9,116 bases of DNA, from the NCBI GenBank assembly GCA_964389805.1, contig CAYMFU010000242.1:1-9116 (forward strand), read 5' to 3'. The notes under the pieces were generated by a model. That model had not been told where the DNA came from, made no database searches, and saw only the letters and a program-made list of their open reading frames with translations. The position numbers and the translations under genes are program-made. This DNA comes from JAGTVG01 sp964389805 (lineage in GTDB: Bacteria > Bacteroidota > Bacteroidia > Cytophagales > Cyclobacteriaceae). Every line of letters begins with the position of its first letter. The first letter of the stretch is position 1. Positions 6,427 to 9,116 of the stretch are shown piece by piece.

Positions 6427-6600
6427 TTAAGATGGATTTTTATACATCCTTATTTCAAAAGGATTGTAAAATACCTTTTTTTCCCTTTGTGCAAATTCCT
6501 CTAAAAATGTGATTAGCTCGTGAACAGTAAGGTTATATCTTTTACTTGGTTGGTGTACTTTGTTGATTCCTTTTTCTAATAAAAATTCATACGCTTTCAT
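6427..6600 (-). CDS. Hypothetical 57-residue protein
   Basis: An open frame from ATG 6600 to TAA 6427-6429, directly preceded by an in-frame TAG, so the start is fixed. AAGG four bases before the ATG is a weak Shine-Dalgarno. The product (MKAYEFLLEKGINKVHQPSK at its start) is soluble and charged, with an aromatic- and Leu-rich amphipathic middle (VHELITFLEEFA) and a Lys/Asn-rich end. There is no signal peptide, membrane segment or Cys motif. I do not recognise the family. The composition looks protein-like rather than random AT-rich translation, and a terminator-like hairpin lies downstream. Small proteins of this sort are common in phage or mobile-element debris. It may be an orphan or a fragment. 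Confidence 0.45.
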   Translation of the reverse strand: MKAYEFLLEKGINKVHQPSKRYNLTVHELITFLEEFAQREKKVFYNPFEIRMYKNPS

Positions 6601-6788
6601 ACTACCTTGTTTTTTGTTTTGTACTAGTATATACGAGAATTTAACGAAAGGAAACCCATGAAATTGTGATATGGTATCTTAATAAATCAATATTTGTCCT
6701 CGGATTAGTGCAAGAGAAATATATAATTATATAAGTTCCTGATATTCAGATGAAAGTAAAATTTGAGTTAAATATTAAGATTAATAAA

Positions 6789-6812
6789 AAAATGCACAAA
6801 TATGTGCATTTT
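6789..6812 (-). terminator. Intrinsic terminator downstream of the duplicated secreted protein gene
   Basis: Perfect 10-bp stem AAAATGCACA / TGTGCATTTT with a 4-base loop. On the minus strand it continues into a run of T before ATTAATC, which makes a rho-independent terminator about 85 bp after the stop at 6897. The stem has few G/C pairs. Confidence 0.6.
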
Positions 6813-6828
6813 AGGAAGTGTTATTTTT

Positions 6829-6857
6829 TAACTATTTTATGTATCTTGAAATAGTTA
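6829..6857. repeat. Perfect 9-bp inverted repeat
   Basis: TAACTATTT and AAATAGTTA around an 11-base spacer, 40 bp beyond the stop of the gene at 6897. It is AT-only except for one G/C pair, so folding is weak. It may be part of the transcript end or a chance feature of AT-rich DNA. Confidence 0.3.
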
Positions 6858-6896
6858 TATAAAATAACTTTACTTTATTTGATCTTTTGATCTGGA

Positions 6897-7694
6897 TTAT
6901 TGTTCTGCCTGGACGCCCATGACTCTCCTCCAATACTCGCTATGCACTGTTTCCCTGGCACCAAATATTTCTTCCATGATCTGATCATCCGGGATACCAT
7001 CGGCCGCTTTTTCCCAGGCTTCATCTATGGCCTCACTGGAAACGCTGTCAGGTTGAGACAATTTCTCAAAACCATTTACAGCCACAAAATCAAAATCACC
7101 CGCCATAGGGGTTAATTTCTGGTATATACCCCATCCATTTCTGGCGCCAGCTTCAATCAATCCTTCAAAATAGGGTTTGAAGTATTTCTTTTCAAGATCG
7201 ACATATTTCTGATAATCCGTTTGTGCCACTTTCATATATGCCAAACTTATGATTTCAGTAGGCTTGGCATTCTCTGCGAGCACGGAAGCACTATATACTT
7301 CGGTTCTGACCAGATCCCTTACTTCCGCGGTTTTGTCCATAACATACTGCAGGCTTTCATTCACATAATTCATAATATTATCAGATACTGGTTTCTCATA
7401 TGTCGCCCAGTCAGGATAAACGTTTACTGTGATATAATCATATTCGTCATTAGTCCCCCCGAACATCTTACTATACAAAGTCCAGCCATTCTTATTTCCT
7501 TCATCAACCATTTTTTGATGGATTTCCAGCCAGGATTTCTCGATTTCGAGGTATTCATTAAATTTATCATCTTTTACTTTCATATATTCGACAACAAAAA
7601 TCTGGGCATTTATACTTGCTGATATACCCAACATGAGAATAGTAATCAATAAGGACTTAACATTGATAAAGTCCAGCTGCTTAAAATTTTTCAT
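6897..7694 (-). CDS. Secreted protein with two tandem alpha-beta barrel (Dabb/NIPSNAP-like) units
   Basis: 265 residues. A signal peptide (hydrophobic about 14-29) ends in SINA before Gln31, the cleavage pattern typical of Bacteroidota. No lipobox Cys is present, so it is periplasmic or secreted. The mature protein is an internal duplication. Unit 1 (about 33-100) has VEYMKV, E-x-x-Y-L-E-I-E-K, then NGW at 69-71 and LYSKMFGG before D-Y-I-T-V-N. Unit 2 (about 150-213) has LAYMKV, Y-V-D-L-E-K-K, NGW at 186-188 and IYQKLTPM before D-F-V-A-V-N. The copies are offset by about 117 residues. The beta-alpha-beta pattern suggests a ferredoxin-like dimeric alpha-beta barrel, where two units would form one pseudo-dimer. 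Function is unknown. It is transcribed alone, with an AT-rich leader upstream and a terminator downstream, beside the isomerase/sulfatase genes. Confidence 0.8.
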   Translation of the reverse strand: MKNFKQLDFINVKSLLITILMLGISASINAQIFVVEYMKVKDDKFNEYLEIEKSWLEIHQKMVDEGNKNGWTLYSKMFGGTNDEYDYITVNVYPDWATYEKPVSDNIMNYVNESLQYVMDKTAEVRDLVRTEVYSASVLAENAKPTEIISLAYMKVAQTDYQKYVDLEKKYFKPYFEGLIEAGARNGWGIYQKLTPMAGDFDFVAVNGFEKLSQPDSVSSEAIDEAWEKAADGIPDDQIMEEIFGARETVHSEYWRRVMGVQAEQ

Positions 7695-7938
7695 AATGAT
7701 CGTGTTTTGGTGGTTAAGTTAAATTAGATTTTAGCAATAATATGAGCAATATATATGTCATAAATAGGTAGTCCTTAGAAAGGAGTAATTATGCAAGATC
7801 GGGAAAAAAAAGTTAAGAATCAAATTATCCATAAACGATCAGCAATGACCAAATACTAATCTATTTAAAGTCATAATGGTCGAATTGAAAAGAATTTTTT
7901 AAATAAATTATTTATGCAATTATCAAAATCCATTCACC

Positions 7939-8829
7939 TCATAACACCAGGAACTGTTTCAGGTAGTTCCTGCTGATGAGAATTGAGTCCCGGATATCAT
8001 TCTCCGACTCTTCAAATGCCCTGTCTTCCACCTCAATGCAACAAGGCCCGCGATATCCAACACTGGAAAGCGCAGAGAAAAAGTCCTTCCACCTTACATC
8101 TCCCAGACCCGGTAGTTTGGGAGAGTGGTATTGCAAAGGATACGCCATGATGCCATACCGGTCCAGTTTATCTTTGTACATCTTCACATCTTTCAGGTGA
8201 ATGTGATGAAGCCTGTCCTTATAATCAAAAATAGGTTGAATTTCATCCATTTGCTGCCAGACCAAATGCGAGGGATCATAATTTAATCCAAAGTTCTTAT
8301 TGGGTATGATCTCGAACATTTGATCCCAGATAGCTGGTGTTGTGGCAAGGTTTTTACCGCCTGGCCATTCATCATTTGTAAAAATCATAGGACAGTTTTC
8401 TATTCCTATATTCACCCCAAGGTTTTCAGCAAATTCAATAATAGGGGGCCATTTTTCGGCAAACATCTTCAGGTTATCTTCCACACTTTTCTTAGGATCC
8501 CGTCCGATGAAAGTATTCATGACGGAAATTCCCAGATTTGATGCGGCAGTAATTACCTTTTTTATATGCTTAAAAGCTTTTTCTGATGTTTCTTTATCCG
8601 GATCCAGTGGATTTGGATAGAAACCAAGCCCGGAAATGTAAACGCCTTTTTCCATTAGATAATTATTGATGTAATGGATCTTTGCAGCATCCAGATCATC
8701 AACATTGATGTGGGTTACACCGGCATATCTTCTTTCCGCTTTGCCAACAGGCCAACACATGATTTCAACACACTTGAATTTCTTTTTGCCGGCGAAGGAG
8801 ATCACCTCCTCGAAACTTTTATCGGCCAT
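7939..8829 (-). CDS. Sugar phosphate isomerase/epimerase (xylose-isomerase-like TIM barrel), cytoplasmic type
   Basis: 296 residues from ATG 8829. Metal ligands of the family are all visible: E144 (IGIENC), D185 and H188 (NYDPSHL), H211 (HIHLKD) and E266 (CIEVED). VEIMCWP (21-27) near the N-terminus and PGLGDVRW (240-247) are typical of the Bacteroidota/Planctomycetes subgroup in sugar-degradation loci. It probably interconverts a sugar or keto-sugar epimer; the substrate is not readable. The start is doubtful. The frame is open upstream and reads KIHDLGFVSAI just before the ATG, which looks like the missing first barrel strand, yet no ATG, GTG or TTG occurs there. A rare ATT start (for example 8875-8877, overlapping the sulfatase stop) or a start-codon mutation is possible. 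It lies 43 bp after the sulfatase stop and is likely co-transcribed with it. Confidence 0.9.
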   Translation of the reverse strand: MADKSFEEVISFAGKKKFKCVEIMCWPVGKAERRYAGVTHINVDDLDAAKIHYINNYLMEKGVYISGLGFYPNPLDPDKETSEKAFKHIKKVITAASNLGISVMNTFIGRDPKKSVEDNLKMFAEKWPPIIEFAENLGVNIGIENCPMIFTNDEWPGGKNLATTPAIWDQMFEIIPNKNFGLNYDPSHLVWQQMDEIQPIFDYKDRLHHIHLKDVKMYKDKLDRYGIMAYPLQYHSPKLPGLGDVRWKDFFSALSSVGYRGPCCIEVEDRAFEESENDIRDSILISRNYLKQFLVL

Positions 8830-8872
8830 GATGGCGCTTACAAAACCTAGATCATGAATTTTCGATTGTATT

Positions 8873-9116
8873 TTAATTAGGGTTAGTTTCTTTATATTGG
8901 ATCTGGAGTTCTATAAGCTCATTCTTTAATGCTTGAACCAATTCCTGTTGCTCCGGATCATCGATGAGGTTATTCATCTCCTTCGGATCGCTTTTCAAGT
9001 CGTATAATTCCCATGCATCGATGTCGTTATAGAAATGGATTAGTTTGTATTGATCATTCCTGATCCCATAATGTCTTTTCACGCTATGCGCTCCGGGATA
9101 TTCATAATAATGATAA
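8873..9116 (-). CDS. Sulfatase, C-terminal end (5' part outside window)
   Basis: The frame is open from the right window edge to the TAA at 8873-8875, 81 codons. The GTG at 9082 is internal, since in-frame sequence continues upstream (YYEYPGAHSVKRHYGIR). That block with YKLIHFYND, WELYDLKSDPKEMNNL and a closing Leu/Glu-rich helix is the conserved C-terminus of formylglycine-dependent arylsulfatases of the alkaline phosphatase superfamily. The catalytic C/S-x-P-S-R region, the metal ligands and any signal peptide lie outside the window, so substrate and location cannot be judged. Such enzymes in Bacteroidota usually desulfate algal or host glycans in the periplasm. The isomerase gene follows on the same strand. 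Confidence 0.9.
   Translation of the reverse strand, partial: YHYYEYPGAHSVKRHYGIRNDQYKLIHFYNDIDAWELYDLKSDPKEMNNLIDDPEQQELVQALKNELIELQIQYKETNPN

Larger units (their letters stand above)
6193..6896. other. AT-rich stretch of about 700 bp with one tiny ORF and three hairpins
   Basis: Between the Mrr remnant and the gene at 6897 no ORF of 60 codons exists on either strand. It holds the hairpin at 6294-6316, a 57-codon ORF at 6427-6600, a terminator hairpin at 6789-6812 and a perfect 9-bp inverted repeat at 6829-6857. In-frame reading upstream of the Mrr remnant gives only stops and no Mrr N-terminal sequence, so that gene part is lost and not merely frameshifted. The stretch looks like a decayed junction between the mosaic and the sulfatase-side genes. 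Confidence 0.6.

Noticed and set aside
7791..7859. 22-codon plus-strand ORF with AAGGAG five bases before ATG
   Set aside because: Good Shine-Dalgarno spacing, but the product is very short, Lys-rich and without recognisable features, and AAGGAG may occur by chance. It is not enough for a gene call.

Overview
The window reads as a piece of a Bacteroidota chromosome (AT-rich, probably from a polysaccharide-degrading, perhaps marine, lineage). The grounds are the mix of Gfo/Idh/MocA dehydrogenase, secreted sugar isomerase, FAD-dependent lipoprotein and sulfatase genes, the signal-peptide style (cleavage before Gln in one protein, a lipobox in another) and the mostly A/T-rich leaders without Shine-Dalgarno sites. 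No tRNA, rRNA, CRISPR array, transposase or integrase gene is visible.

Left part (1-3068): a plus-strand pair, the 3' part of a Gfo/Idh/MocA oxidoreductase followed by an exported xylose-isomerase-like TIM-barrel protein, converges on a minus-strand enolase-superfamily gene whose motifs identify it as a dipeptide epimerase (L-Ala-D/L-Glu epimerase type).

Middle part (about 3260-6900): a mosaic in which every gene points left. In the direction of transcription it holds a 57-codon orphan ORF, a terminator, a decayed Mrr-type restriction endonuclease fragment, an intact small HNH endonuclease with an unusually good Shine-Dalgarno site, a 67-bp imperfect palindrome (R1), an FAD-dependent oxidoreductase lipoprotein gene, a second related palindrome (R2, about 80 bp), and a helix-turn-helix gene. 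The open frame of the helix-turn-helix gene continues upstream without a start codon into R2. The two palindromes share end sequences and flank the FAD gene, and truncated genes sit beside R2 and at the upstream edge of the Mrr fragment. This looks like a gene-cassette or recombination hot spot.

Right part (6897-9116): minus-strand genes for a secreted protein made of two copies of a ferredoxin-like (dimeric alpha-beta barrel type) unit, a second TIM-barrel sugar isomerase/epimerase, and the C-terminal end of a sulfatase. The sulfatase and isomerase are closely spaced and probably co-transcribed.

Working picture: a carbohydrate-catabolism locus (desulfation, sugar oxidation and isomerisation) interrupted by a defence-flavoured mosaic. 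The most interesting item is the palindrome-bounded arrangement in the middle and the truncations at its junctions. Functions beyond family level are inference.
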